From: Chara braunii
Lineage: Eukaryota > Streptophyta > Charophyceae > Charales > Characeae
Reading direction: 5' to 3'
DNA length: 38,113 bases
Assembly (NCBI GenBank): GCA_003427395.1
Contig: BFEA01000005.1
Coordinates: 3,327,259-3,365,371, forward strand
Made by a program: the position numbers and the translations under genes
The notes under the pieces: generated by a model
Told to the model about the DNA's origin: nothing
The model's database searches: none
What the model saw: the letters and a program-made list of their open reading frames with translations, nothing else
In this document: piece after piece, positions 22,272-31,695 of the stretch
Layout of the letters: every line of letters starts with the position of its first letter
Numbering within the stretch: the first letter of the stretch is position 1

Positions 22272-23949
22272 CTAGAAAGTGGTAACTGGCATGGACAGGG
22301 CCTCGTAAGCAACAATCTCCCTACTAAGCGTATCATAAGTCATATTGGAGTGTTGCTTTTTGTCGAAGAAATGCCCGTGCAAAGCTTTGGGCATGGCACG
22401 ATAAAACAGTTGGACGAGTTGGGGCTCAGTAACACCATGTCCAGAGGCAGCGACTAACTCGTCCATGGTGGCCTTGAGTGCACTTGCACTCTTTCACTGT
22501 CGTGAGTGGATTGTTTGCAGCTTGTCAGAGGCCTTAAGGCCTCTAGTGACATCTGCAAATCGATCGCGGAGGGCTTTCATAAATTCGCTCAAAGGAGTAA
22601 TAGCGGAGTACGCGACCATATCATTCTTGCAATTGGCGACGCGTGCGAGCGATCTAGCAAAGCTGGCCGCTTCCTCTTCCAGAGCATGGAAAGCCGTGAG
22701 AACTTGGGTTCTTGATAACGATATGTTGCAAGTGCAGGTATGAATTAATATTGGCTTCCCAATTGCCAAAATCTTCGCCCTTCTTCCCCCTATACGGCTC
22801 AAGGAACTTAACTTTAACACGCTCTCTTCGTGGTCGTGCTTCCTCCTCTCTGGGGGCCACTAACTTGGCGCCTTCTATGGCGCCTACGCAAAACCTCTCA
22901 GTGCCTTCCATAGCAGCATGCAACTGAGTGTCCACGCATATCATCGTGTCTCTTACAAAATCTTTAAAACTTGTGTGCATGGACTGCAAGGCAATATCGT
23001 GGCCGCTTAAGTAATGCAGTTGTTCCTGTTGAGCCCACAATACTACCTCCATATTCTGGGATAAAATTTGTATTTGCTGCTTGAGGTCTGCCTGTGCTGC
23101 TAATTTCCCCCTTTGTTCTTCGGCGGCCCTCAAGTCCCTCTCCATCGTCTCATCCGCCTCCAATCGCCTCTTTCTCTCCCTTGCCAGGCGCAGTTTCCAC
23201 TCCAACTTTTTCTCCTCCTCTATGGTCTGTCGCTGCAAGGGGTTCTCCTCCGCTTCCAATTCTCTTGCCTGAGGGACAAGCAATAATGCTTCTTCTTCCT
23301 CCACCGAGGCCAGGTTGGCCACCCATTCCATCACCATCTTTTCCATTTTTGCTCTTCTTTATTGGGCCTCACTAGATTCCCCTCTCTCTTCCCTCCTAAC
23401 ATTCCTTTGCGGGGGAACCTCTGCTTCTTCTTCTTCTTCTTTTTCTGCTTCTGCCTCTGCNNNNNNNNNNNNNNNNNNNNNNNNNNNNNNNNNNNNNNNN
23501 NNNNNNNNNNNNNNNNNNNNNNNNNNNNNNNNNNNNNNNNNNNNNNNNNNNNNNNNNNNNNNNNNNNNNNNNNNNNNNNNNNNNNNNNNNNNNNNNNNNN
23601 NNNNNNNNNNNNNNNNNNNNNNNNNNNNNNNNNNNNNNNNNNNNNNNNNNNNNNNNNNNNNNNNNNNNNNNNNNNNNNNNAATTTCTCCTCCTGCTCTTT
23701 CTTCCATTTCTCCATCTCCTACTCCATTTGTTTCTTCTTGGCCTTCTACTCTTCCATCAAGACCAGCATCTTTGCCTGCTTTATGAGCTCTTTCTTCTCC
23801 ATCTTCTCTTTTCTCTCTTTTAGCAGGGTGGCGGCTTGCTCTTCTTGAGCTTTGCTATATGGGGTGGTGCTCGTTCCTATACACGTGGTCACCACGGTGA
23901 AATATGCACAACCAGTGAAAGTTCCACTCCTCACCACTTTGACTTTCAC
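22272..23949 (-). pseudogene. Element B gag
   Basis: From the right: a frame starting at 23949 leads into Lys/Glu-rich coiled coil (KERKEKMEKKELIKQAKM), interrupted by the assembly gap, then resumes with alternating Glu/Arg runs and the long frame 22654-23346 (230 residues) with heptad-like RERKRRLEADETMERDL and the capsid start KVKFLEPYRGKKGEDFGNWE. A frameshift follows INSYLHLQHI; the capsid continues in 22494-22820 (EEEAASFARSLA, RFADVTRGLKASDKLQTIH) and 22272-22466 (QLVQLFYRAMPKALHGHFFD). Compared with element C it keeps the N-terminal coiled coil. Gag would assemble the particle. Confidence 0.75.
23461..23680. other. Assembly gap, 220 N
   Basis: Unknown bases inside the Lys/Glu-rich coiled-coil part of element B gag. 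The flanks (TTCTTC and CTCCTGC words) suggest a pyrimidine-rich low-complexity tract collapsed in assembly. The true length is unknown. Confidence 0.99.
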
Positions 23950-24597
23950 CCATTGACTGACTCACTGACTCTCTATGGACCACATAATCCTCTCGTTTGA
24001 TCTAGCCAGGTTACCACAACTGACGGAAGTTTTCGCCACCACTGTCACCGAAACTTTCCAGATCTCGGTGCACCATGCATCAGCAATCAATCCCACCTGG
24101 CTTTCTCTCTAGGTCAGATCTTGTCAACTAGGGGCTCTAGCCTGGCCTACTTCTAGGTTGTCACTACAGAACTCTGTTGCTGATCAGGAGCCATTTAAGG
24201 AGATCCCCCATAACTCCTCAGGAATTCTTTAATGTCGCAGTCAAGACGACGTGATCAGCATAGCTCTCTCAAGACTTAGACAGCTGGTTGTGCAGCCTAC
24301 AACTCGGATTTTGGGCCTACCATGCCACACAGAGCAGCCTGTCGGTCTGTACTGGTCCTTGAGAGGGTTAGGCCTCCGGAACGTGTCAATCGTCAGACAT
24401 GGACTCAAGCCCTACTCAGCCCATGTTTGGTCAACGCAGCTCTATTACCACATGCATGGAGTCCTATCGACTTAAATAGAAGTAACTAAATGCAGAAAGA
24501 AGAGACAGACGGACTCATAAAGTACCAAGGGGTATGTGCACATCCATAGGGCGAAGGGGTAGGCTTGAGGCTTGGCGATATTATACTAGCTCCAGCT
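23950..24597. other. Region without a recognised gene
   Basis: Sequence upstream of element B gag. It could be the leader of element B, but no primer binding site or LTR resembling 17133-18063 is present. Open frames are short. I see no domain. Confidence 0.4.
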
Positions 24598-24598
24598 T

Positions 24599-24687
24599 GG
24601 TCAAATACTTGGTCAACGGCCTCCGGTCACCGCTGGTCAACTGCCGGTCAACTTGGTCAAACCTCTTGGTCAAACCTTCTCGGTCAA
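24599..24687. repeat. GGTCAA motif cluster
   Basis: Within 89 bases GGTCAA occurs seven times (24599, 24611, 24635, 24646, 24655, 24668, 24682) and GGTCAC once (24625), at irregular 9-14 base spacing. On the minus strand each is TTGACC, the core of a WRKY-type W box. It is followed by a long pyrimidine-rich tract to 24855. Confidence 0.85.
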
Positions 24688-24855
24688 AGCTTCAACCTTT
24701 GGCTATGGCTGCCGACCCTTCTCCTTCGCCAACCTCTCTCTCTCTCCTTTCCCCTTCTCTCTTCTTCTTTGCCCACCTTGGTTATGGCTTTGTTCTTCTT
24801 CCTCGTCTCTCCTTCCTCCTTCCTCTTTCTCCTTCCTCTTTCTCCTCCTCAGTTT

Positions 24856-25500
24856 GCGATTTGATCCACTGCAAGGTCTAATGATCTAAGTAAACCTTGA
24901 AGTGACGACCCAAGAGGTAGTGCTTCCAATGCGCTAGCGCCTCTTGCAAGGCATAGAGCTCACGCATATATATGGAGGTAGCTACCTTGTGGCTGGGCAT
25001 GCGTTGGTTGTAATTCGAGCGGACGCAGGCCATCGCCATCATCTTGTTGCAGCACTCGTCAATCCGTAGTGACCACAAATGTGAGGTTGGGATCCGGAAT
25101 GCGGAGCACAGAATGACTTACTAAAGCTTTTTTCAAAGCTTGAAACACAATCTCGCATTTTTCACACCACACATAAGTGACATTTTTGCTTGTTAGTCTT
25201 GAGAGTGGGTGAGCAATGACATAAAATTTGGGTACAAACTTTTGGTAATACGAAGCCAAATCGAGAACGGAACGCATTTCACGTACATTCGCCGGTTGAG
25301 GCCACTTTCGTATGACCTCAAATAGATGACGTTGCCTCCGGCTCAAAGCCGTTTGCAGACAACCGGTGCCTCCGGCTCAAGGCCGTTTCAAGACAAACGG
25401 TGTCCCTTCCAAACTCAAAGTTGAGGTGCAGCTTCGCCTCCTTGAGAACATGCAAAACTTCCTCAAGGTGTTTGATGGGCTCTTCCATGGACTTGCTAAA
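24856..25500 (-). pseudogene. Element D RT thumb and RNase H start
   Basis: The frame 25059-25346 gives FEVIRKWPQPANVREMRSVL, ASYYQKFVPKFYVIAHPLSR and VLRIPDPNLTFVVTTD, the connection and RNase H entry. The next frame (24878-25078) has RMPSHKVATSIYMRELYALQ and YLLGRHFKVYLDH, then TAG, then TLQWIKSQ. Upstream, the RT thumb is damaged: where a LYLGH-type segment should be, two tandem 34-35 bp units (25331-25399) replace it. Confidence 0.7.
25331..25399. repeat. 34-35 bp tandem duplication inside element D pol
   Basis: Two units each contain GCCTCCGGCTCAA(A/G)GCCGTTT, at 25334-25354 and 25368-25388, followed by (GC or CAA)AGACAA(A/C)CG. They lie at the RT thumb and break homology with other Gypsy RTs. 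Confidence 0.85.
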
Positions 25501-26580
25501 AATCAGGATGTCATCAACGTAAACGAGAATAAACCTGTTGAGCTAATGGTTGAGAACCTTGTCCATGAGGCAATGAAATGTGGCTGGTGCATTCGTGAGA
25601 CCGAAGGGCATAACAATAAATCCGTACAGCCCATCTCGTGTCTTGAACGCAGTTTTGTCCTGGTCGATCGAATCAACTTCAGTCTGCTGGTAGCCAAACT
25701 TGAGGTCGATCTTGGAGAAGACCTTGCACCCACCTGCAGCATCCAGCAAATCATCAATGCGTGGCGAGGGATAAGCGTTCTTTCTAGTGATACAGTTTAG
25801 TCCACGATAGTCGATGCACATTCGAAGTTTTCCTCCTTTCTTCGACACAAATAGGACAGGTGCACCGAACTCGGACTCACTAGGCCTAATCCATCCACAA
25901 TCAATCATGTCATCAATTTGTCTTCTCAGCTCCTCCAACTCGCGTTCCCCCATACGGTAGACGCAGCCCTTTGGAGGAACACTCTCTTTTACTATCTCGA
26001 TCTTGTGTTTGACCGAACTCTCAGGTACTCCGAGAGGTTCAGCCAACACTTCCTGAAAACGATCTAGTAGACGGCAAATGTTTGTTGGGACTTCCGGTGG
26101 AGGATTATCTGCATCAGGAGAGAGAAAATCAGTTTGATAATTTACAGCAATAACAACCGAATTTAAAGTAGTTGGATTAGAAGTAGATAGAACAAAAGTA
26201 GATGGAGTAGAAGTAAAGTTATTTTCCGATGTAGAAAACGCAGCAAAAGTAGAAGGCACATGGATAGGCTTTACAAAGGCTACATGCACATACTCACCTT
26301 CTTTGCGCGTGCGCACTGATCTGCAGAATTTGTTCACACTCAAAAGAGTCATTGGGGACTCACGCGCCTCATCCAACACGTCGGTATGCTCGTTCCCCTT
26401 GGCGTCACAAATCACGAGCTGAGTATCCGCCCACGTGGTCCTTAGACAATTGGCCTTTAGCCAACCCAAACCACTGCCTTCGTGGAAGGGATACTTGTCG
26501 AGGATATAGAAATTCAACTCATGTGCGATCTTTGTCAAAGGTGACGCGCACACCTTTGATAGCATGTGTTGAGGTGACAA
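25500..26580 (-). pseudogene. Element D reverse transcriptase
   Basis: A 345-residue frame (25543-26580) covers the protease-RT linker ([20 protein letters not shown]), a Ser/Thr-rich spacer, and [101 protein letters not shown] follows DKVLNH; directly beyond it, in the same frame, LNRFILVYVDDILIFSKSM keeps the catalytic YVDD intact (25490-25545). RT copies element RNA to cDNA. Of the three RTs in the window this is the least damaged in its core. Confidence 0.85.
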
Positions 26581-26929
26581 CCTTTTGGTTGCCTACCTGG
26601 GTCTGACAAGCGTTCTGCAATTCCACTTTCTTCATTTCCAGGTCCGCCTTACGAATCTCGTTAGGAGAAAAGAAGTTAGTTGTGGAGCCATTATCAATCA
26701 AGACGTGAATGTATCGGCGGTTGATGAGCAGCTTAAAGAAGATCAGCTCCACACTCCCTTGAACACGTCGTTGCTGCTTGAGCTGTAGCCAGTGTTCCAA
26801 GTGAGAATGAAAGTTGGCTTCCTTAGTCTCCTCCCAAGGCTCACTGTAAAGTACTTGGACTGCAGCGGACTGGGATTCAGCATCGGTTCGGGCTTCAAGA
26901 GCAAGTTCTTTATTGGATTCAGTTTCCAT
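26519..26929 (-). pseudogene. Element D protease with DNGS active-site variant
   Basis: A 136-residue frame holds YIHVLIDNGSTTNFFSPNEI (residues ~73-92), the retropepsin active-site region. The motif is Asp-Asn-Gly rather than Asp-Ser/Thr-Gly. The catalytic Asp is present, but Asn at the second position is unusual. The frame overlaps the RT frame by about 60 bases in another phase; either a lost frame or a frameshift site joined them. Confidence 0.65.
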
Positions 26930-27378
26930 GGAGGGGCCTGCAGCTGAATGTTCAGCTTCTCTTGTTGCAGAGAGTGTTGATAACTCTTATACACCCTTTG
27001 CCTGTTTCCCTGCAAACGGTAACAATCCTGCACAACGTGCCCAACCTTTTCACAATGCAAGCATGCTCTCAGCTTGGGTCTTCTTTCCCATTCTCTTTGA
27101 CTAACGCGGAGGGCTTCCCAAGGCTTGGTGGAAACATCCTCCGACTTCTCATGAATCTTTGCATTCTTGGGGAGGTGTGTCATGGTTCCCTTACGTGAAA
27201 TCCGGTTAGGCCCCTTGCCTGAAGCAGTCTTTCCCAAGGCATTACAGTTTTCTTTACCATTCATGTCAGACTCAAGGCCTGATGTAGAACAGCCCACTTC
27301 GGAGTCTGGCTCTAGGTCATCATCTAGAGATAGATCATCCGCATAAGACTGGTCCTTAGCCTCCCGATGTTCATGCAT
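26743..27378 (-). pseudogene. Element D gag C-terminus with intact CCHC zinc knuckle
   Basis: The 211-residue frame is acidic at the N-terminus (DDLSLDDDLEPDSEVG) and carries C-LH-C-EKVG-H-VVQD-C (residues ~108-121), a complete CX2CX4HX4C knuckle of the nucleocapsid type that binds genomic RNA. It then passes to a Gln-rich stretch, and the end overlaps the protease frame. Confidence 0.7.
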
Positions 27379-27834
27379 GGCAAGCTGGTTGCCGCTTCCG
27401 AACCGCTTGCGTCGTAAGTTTTCCCTGCAACTGGTGTCTTCTCACGCCTGGCACGGTCTTTGGCCTCATCCGATAAGAGCTCTCACCAAGTCGTATGCTT
27501 CTTGAGTCCTAGCCGGGAGACATAATCTTCAGCGGCCACTCCCATTACTACATCCATGACCCAAATTTGGACTAGTGAACGGACTAGTCAAACATTGTTC
27601 CAAGACCTGCATGGAAGTCCTCCACTTTCGGCCCTTGAGGGCCTCAAGTTTCGGCCTTGCTTTGAGCACAGCGTGCTTATCCTAATACTGAGCGATGAGC
27701 AGATCCTCACGAGTACGTACAGGAGTCACTTTCTACCACTCAGTCAGGTCAATTCTTTCATAACCTTCACTAACAGCTTGTAGTTCAATAAAACTCCGTA
27801 CGGCAGGCTCAGTATTTGCGCCCATGATCATACT

Positions 27835-28598
27835 TCAATCTTTCTGCGACATTTGCAGTACCTCGAAGTATGAGCGCATGGAGCTGATCCAAGGGGTAAT
27901 ATCCCCCTTCCCGCCGTACTTGGACAACAACGTGGCCGCCCTCTCGTCCACCATGGGACCGTTGTATTGTACGTCAGTACGAACTGCGACGTTTTGGGCT
28001 AGTGATCCTACATTTGGGACTGGGACAAGTGCAGAATTGTCGACGTTGCAGCTTGAAGAGCGGGGACCGGTTCCTGTGCTCGTCACAGTTCCACTTGCTC
28101 TCTGCATGAGGACCATGTTAGGGGGAAAGACTAGGACAACAGCAGGATGAGGATTAAGAGGACGAGAGAAAGTCAGTTGGGCATGTTTGAGGCCTACAAT
28201 CTCAGGCTGCAACTCTTGGTTTCGCTGCTCTAGAATTGCCATGTGCGACTCAAGATCTTCCAATGTTTGCAATTGAACCACAACTGCTAACCTGCTACGA
28301 CAACGACTAACATCTCTCTGAACCGGTTATCACTAATATCCGGAACAGCGAGAAGAGTCACCTGGCCAGCGATACTCGTTGCTTTTGCTGCTGCCTCCGC
28401 CTCCCTCTCTCTCTGTACTGCATCCTTATAAAGTTTTTGAAAGAACGGTCTCTCGCTCTCATCCGTTGTGTCCAGCATGGCCTGCCATTGGGCTGACAAG
28501 ATGTCTGTCATGTCAAAGGATGGGTTGTCGGTAGATCTCTCAAGAGGGGTCCGCTCTTTACTCACGTTTGGGCGAACGCTCCTCTTCCCCTTCCTCAC
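27835..28598 (-). pseudogene. Element D gag N-terminus
   Basis: Two frames: 28287-28598 (103 residues; FDMTDILSAQWQAMLDTTDE, then a charged helix around VQREREAEAAAKA) and 27835-28281 (148 residues; coiled-coil LEDLESHMAILEQRNQELQP, then the capsid entry LSKYGGKGDITPWISSMRSY). The stop between them and a shift after FEVLQMSQKD break the protein; capsid remnants between 27380 and 27835 are not clearly readable. Confidence 0.6.
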
Positions 28599-28699
28599 AC
28601 TCTCAAAAAGAACACCTTCTCTCTCCCTTCTCTTTCTTTCCGCTTTCTATGCACGCGTCTCAATAATGGACATAGATAGCTCAGATAAAAAAAAATAAA

Positions 28700-29986
28700 A
28701 AAAAAATCACAAAAGAGAAGGTAGAACTCCTAGTCGGAGAGGCAATTCATTTGGGACTAGAGAACGACATCCACACAACATAATAAAATAAATAAATACA
28801 TAAAGTTTTAAAGAAAGGTCTGACTTAACGAATGGCTCCGGTCTGATCATACCGGAGATCCCCTCTTGTCTAACCCAACATGAAACATGTACCACACATA
28901 AGTCAGACAAAAGGAAACTAACTGTAACAATGGAGATTTTGAGGGGTGCAGACGGTCGCCGAGCCAGATGCAGGGCAGTATGTGAGAACATGCAGTAAGA
29001 CCAGTCAAGATCCCCTTGAAAGGAATGTCCCTACTAGTCGTGTGTCCCCCAGTTTCAGCAAAGCAAAGAAATGCAACAGACAGTCAACAGATTTGGGGTG
29101 GAAGGGTCCTATCCCATTGGGCCTGGTCCCACTAGGTCCTGAAGGGTCCAAAGTAGGTCGAGGACCAAGACCAATTAGAAGGGTGTCCCAAGATGGTCCC
29201 AGCCGCCTCTATCGTACTGAAAAGGAAAGGACAACTTTCAGCAAGAACCTACCCTACAGCCGTCTAGGACTGAAAAGACAATACGTCATTGAGAACAAGA
29301 TACATCATCCATCCATCCCTCAGGTGAGAAAGCAATCCACATGCTCACACACACAACCAAGACCGCCGAGAAGAGGAAAAGAGCCCAGCACACCCCAACA
29401 GGCCATGAAGCACCAAGCAACCTCCCGTGGGCATACCCAAGTCACACAGCACTTGTGAGGCCCGGCCTCCAAAGATGGAATAATGTCTCACCCCCATCTC
29501 TCATACGTCCTCCTGACCCCTAGCTACCACTACACGAACTGTCCTAGCATGACTAAGAGGGCTTTCCTACACCCATGTTACAACGTCGGATCCTCCGTCG
29601 ATGTTGAAGACCAAAGTAGCAACTTGCAGCTCTTCAATGCAGATATGGCAGCCTCCGGTCAAGTCTCCCTCTTGAGGGGAAGCCCATAAGTCACTCGATG
29701 TCTTCCTGAAGTCCAGATTCCAGGTGTGAGTACCTTTCACTCTCTACTCCCTCTCGCTCACTTCAATCAGCCTCCTTTGTGTCTCGCCACCCCATACAAT
29801 CACTGAAGCAACCTGGTCAGGCCTGATGTCGACCCTACATGACCTAACCAGGTGGGGGCAGCATCCACATACCTCGCTGCCCCTCTTAACCCTAACTTTC
29901 AACCCTAATCCGAGATAAGGTTAGCCCTAACCTAATTCGGAATCAGGGTTAGGGTAGTTCACCACCTCTCGCCAGCTAGTAAGTCC
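28700..29986 (-). other. Element D leader, untranslated
   Basis: About 1.3 kb between primer site and gag. Plus-strand frames (for example 28946-29458) have no recognised domain. It contains the structured inverted repeat at 29901-29950. Confidence 0.45.
29901..29950 (-). repeat. Leader hairpin with telomere-like arms
   Basis: Arms 29901-29924 and 29927-29950 are inverted copies with a few mismatches and a 2-base centre. They contain AACCCTAAT and its complement, resembling CCCTAA telomere words. The hairpin begins 37 bases downstream of the element D primer site in the transcript sense, where retroelement packaging or dimerisation stem-loops commonly lie. Confidence 0.7.
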
Positions 29987-29998
29987 GCTCCGATACCA
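29987..29998 (-). other. Primer binding site of element D
   Basis: On the minus strand the sequence is TGGTATCGGAGC, the same initiator-Met-type site as element A including the same CGG variant. Two bases separate it from the LTR terminus at 30001. Confidence 0.85.
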
Positions 29999-30000
29999 AT

Positions 30001-30600
30001 TGTTACTATCCTGGTCATTCCCAAAGTGCAAATTCACAATGAAAGACAATGCCACCCAGTTGCAAAAGAAATGAAAGCACTTGCAAAGAGATAGAGACCA
30101 AAGAAGAGAGAAAGAAGAAGAAGAAGAGGAAGAAGATGTACACCAGCAAGACAATGACAATCCCCCACCAGCAAGACCATGACAAATCCCCCTTCTCTCT
30201 CCACCTTCCTCCTCCTCCTTGAATTTGCCAATCTTATTCTTCTTCCAAATAATAATCTTAACAATTTGGCTGGGCTGCTCGCCATACCAAGGCTGAGCGC
30301 CCAGCTCCTTCGTTGACCTCCCACACAGCACTCCAAGTCCAGCGCTTGGCTCCAGCAGTATGTCGCCAACCCTTGCACACCACAAATGAGGATGAGCTAC
30401 GTGCTCCTCCCAAAGATAGAGCGGGCTGCTTGCCTCTTAGGCGGTGACTTCCTAGGTCGTGCGGCCTCCCAGCAACCAGTACCTCCTCCCTTTCAGAGGG
30501 TAATATCATTGCAGGCTCGGATATCGTCTGTATAGGCCCTAGACTCAGGCTACTTGCACTGATACCGGTCTACCTCTAGCCTACCGCTACTGGGCCTCTA
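30001..30600 (-). mobile_element. Element D 5' LTR, right limit unresolved
   Basis: The plus strand begins TGTTACTATCC at 30001, so on the minus strand the LTR ends ...AACA, with a CA terminus. The region contains a GAAGAA-rich tract (30105-30140). No second LTR copy is available to fix the outer boundary, which could lie anywhere to about 31000. Confidence 0.5.
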
Positions 30601-31184
30601 AAAATGCCAACATCTTGTCTTCTTCTGCTCGGCCTCGAGTACCTGACACTTCTATCGCTACTTGAGTGGGACCGGCCTACCTGCTACTTGAGTGTTTTTC
30701 CCGCTGCTCTAAGTGCCGGGGGCAGTGTCGCCATCCTGCCCCCGCTACTTGAGTGTTTTTCCCACTGCAACCCTCAAAGTCACAGCCACGGGTAAGTACC
30801 AGCCCTGCGGGGCCTCCAAATCAACAACTACAGTCACACACACACTCAGGCTGAAAGCACTCAGACAGGCACACAGACCAGCAGGCATGCCCACACACAG
30901 ACTTAGGAATCATAGCAGAATGCGGGAATCTCAGCAGGGCATACATTCCAGTGGCAAATCCCAGAAATCAGCAGTGTTCTCAGTCTGTGTTTTGGCGGGT
31001 CATTACAGAATGTTTTTTTTTTCACTCTTTCGAAGTTTTTTCCCATTATGTTTCCTGTTTTTTTTAGCACGGTCATTTCCTATTACCACATTCACTAGAG
31101 TTTTTTCCCTTTTTTTTTTTTTTTTTTTTGATTGATTGATCAGTGTGGCTCTTCTCCTTAACGCAAAGAAAGGCGGATAGCATA
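30600..31184. other. Region without a recognised gene
   Basis: Contains three copies of GCTACTTGAGTG (near 30657, 30682 and 30749), two of them followed by TTTTTCCC, and a run of T near 31108-31130 followed by a short ATTG repeat. No supported gene. Confidence 0.45.
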
Positions 31185-31695
31185 ATGCTGCTCATAATAA
31201 TACGTCATTTGGCCATGCATCTATCTTCGATTCCGACGACATTCAGTCAAGTTAGTGCACAGACTATGGGATGTGACCTTCCTCATGGCAGTCACTCCTA
31301 GTACTTTGAATTATTTACCCGTATGCCTTGCTTATCATCCTAAGGCATCATTCAGCCACGTATTTGACTTCGATCACGACCACATACATTTCATAATGCT
31401 GCTCATCCTAAGACATCATTCGGCCATGCACCTGGTTTCGATTATGTGCACATTCATCACTCGAAGTAGTCCACCCACTGTGATGCGAAACCTTCGTCCT
31501 CCCGGGCACTCCTAGTACTTGAAATTATTTACTGCACACGTTACTTATCGTCCTAAGACATCATTCGTCGACAACATATCTAACTTTCTATCACGACCAC
31601 ATTCACTCGAGATTGTCCACCTACTGTTGTGTGTAACCTGCCTCCTCACTGTCACTCCGTAGTACTTAAAATTATTTACCCACGTGCGTTGCTTA
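31185..31695. repeat. ~145-bp imperfect tandem repeat next to the GT8 stop codon
   Basis: Recurring words are CTAAGACATCATTCGGCC (near 31340, 31410, 31553), TCACGACCACAT, and CACTCCTAGTACTTGAAATT (near 31289, 31508, 31652). The last unit ends a few bases before the GT8 stop codon, so on the minus strand the repeats form the immediate 3' flank or UTR of that gene. Confidence 0.75.

Larger units (their letters stand above)
17133..23949 (-). mobile_element. Element B: decayed Ty3/Gypsy chromovirus, no 5' LTR seen
   Basis: On the minus strand, reading from right to left, gag, knuckle, protease, RT-RNase H, integrase and chromodomain lie in standard order and end in a 3' LTR. Every domain is closely similar to its counterpart in element C. 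Gag is more complete than in C, but no primer binding site or 5' LTR is found upstream of 23949. A 220-base assembly gap interrupts gag. The RT catalytic motif is damaged and the frame is broken in several places. Confidence 0.9.
24856..30600 (-). mobile_element. Element D: Ty3/Gypsy element, 3'-truncated in RNase H
   Basis: The minus strand carries, from right to left, LTR edge, primer site, long leader, gag, zinc knuckle, protease, RT and the start of RNase H. The RNase H frame is legible to TLQWIKSQ near 24856 and then runs into unrelated pyrimidine-rich DNA, so integrase and 3' LTR are missing. The proteins differ clearly from elements B and C, so this is a separate Gypsy family. The right limit of the LTR is not resolved; 30600 is a rough estimate. 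Confidence 0.8.

Noticed and set aside
24183-24200. Primer binding site for element B
   Set aside because: The words CTGATCAGGAGCC resemble a primer site only loosely and on the plus strand, whereas element B is on the minus strand.
29881-29956. Interstitial telomere array
   Set aside because: Only a few non-tandem CCCTAA-like words arranged as an inverted repeat; not a telomeric tract.
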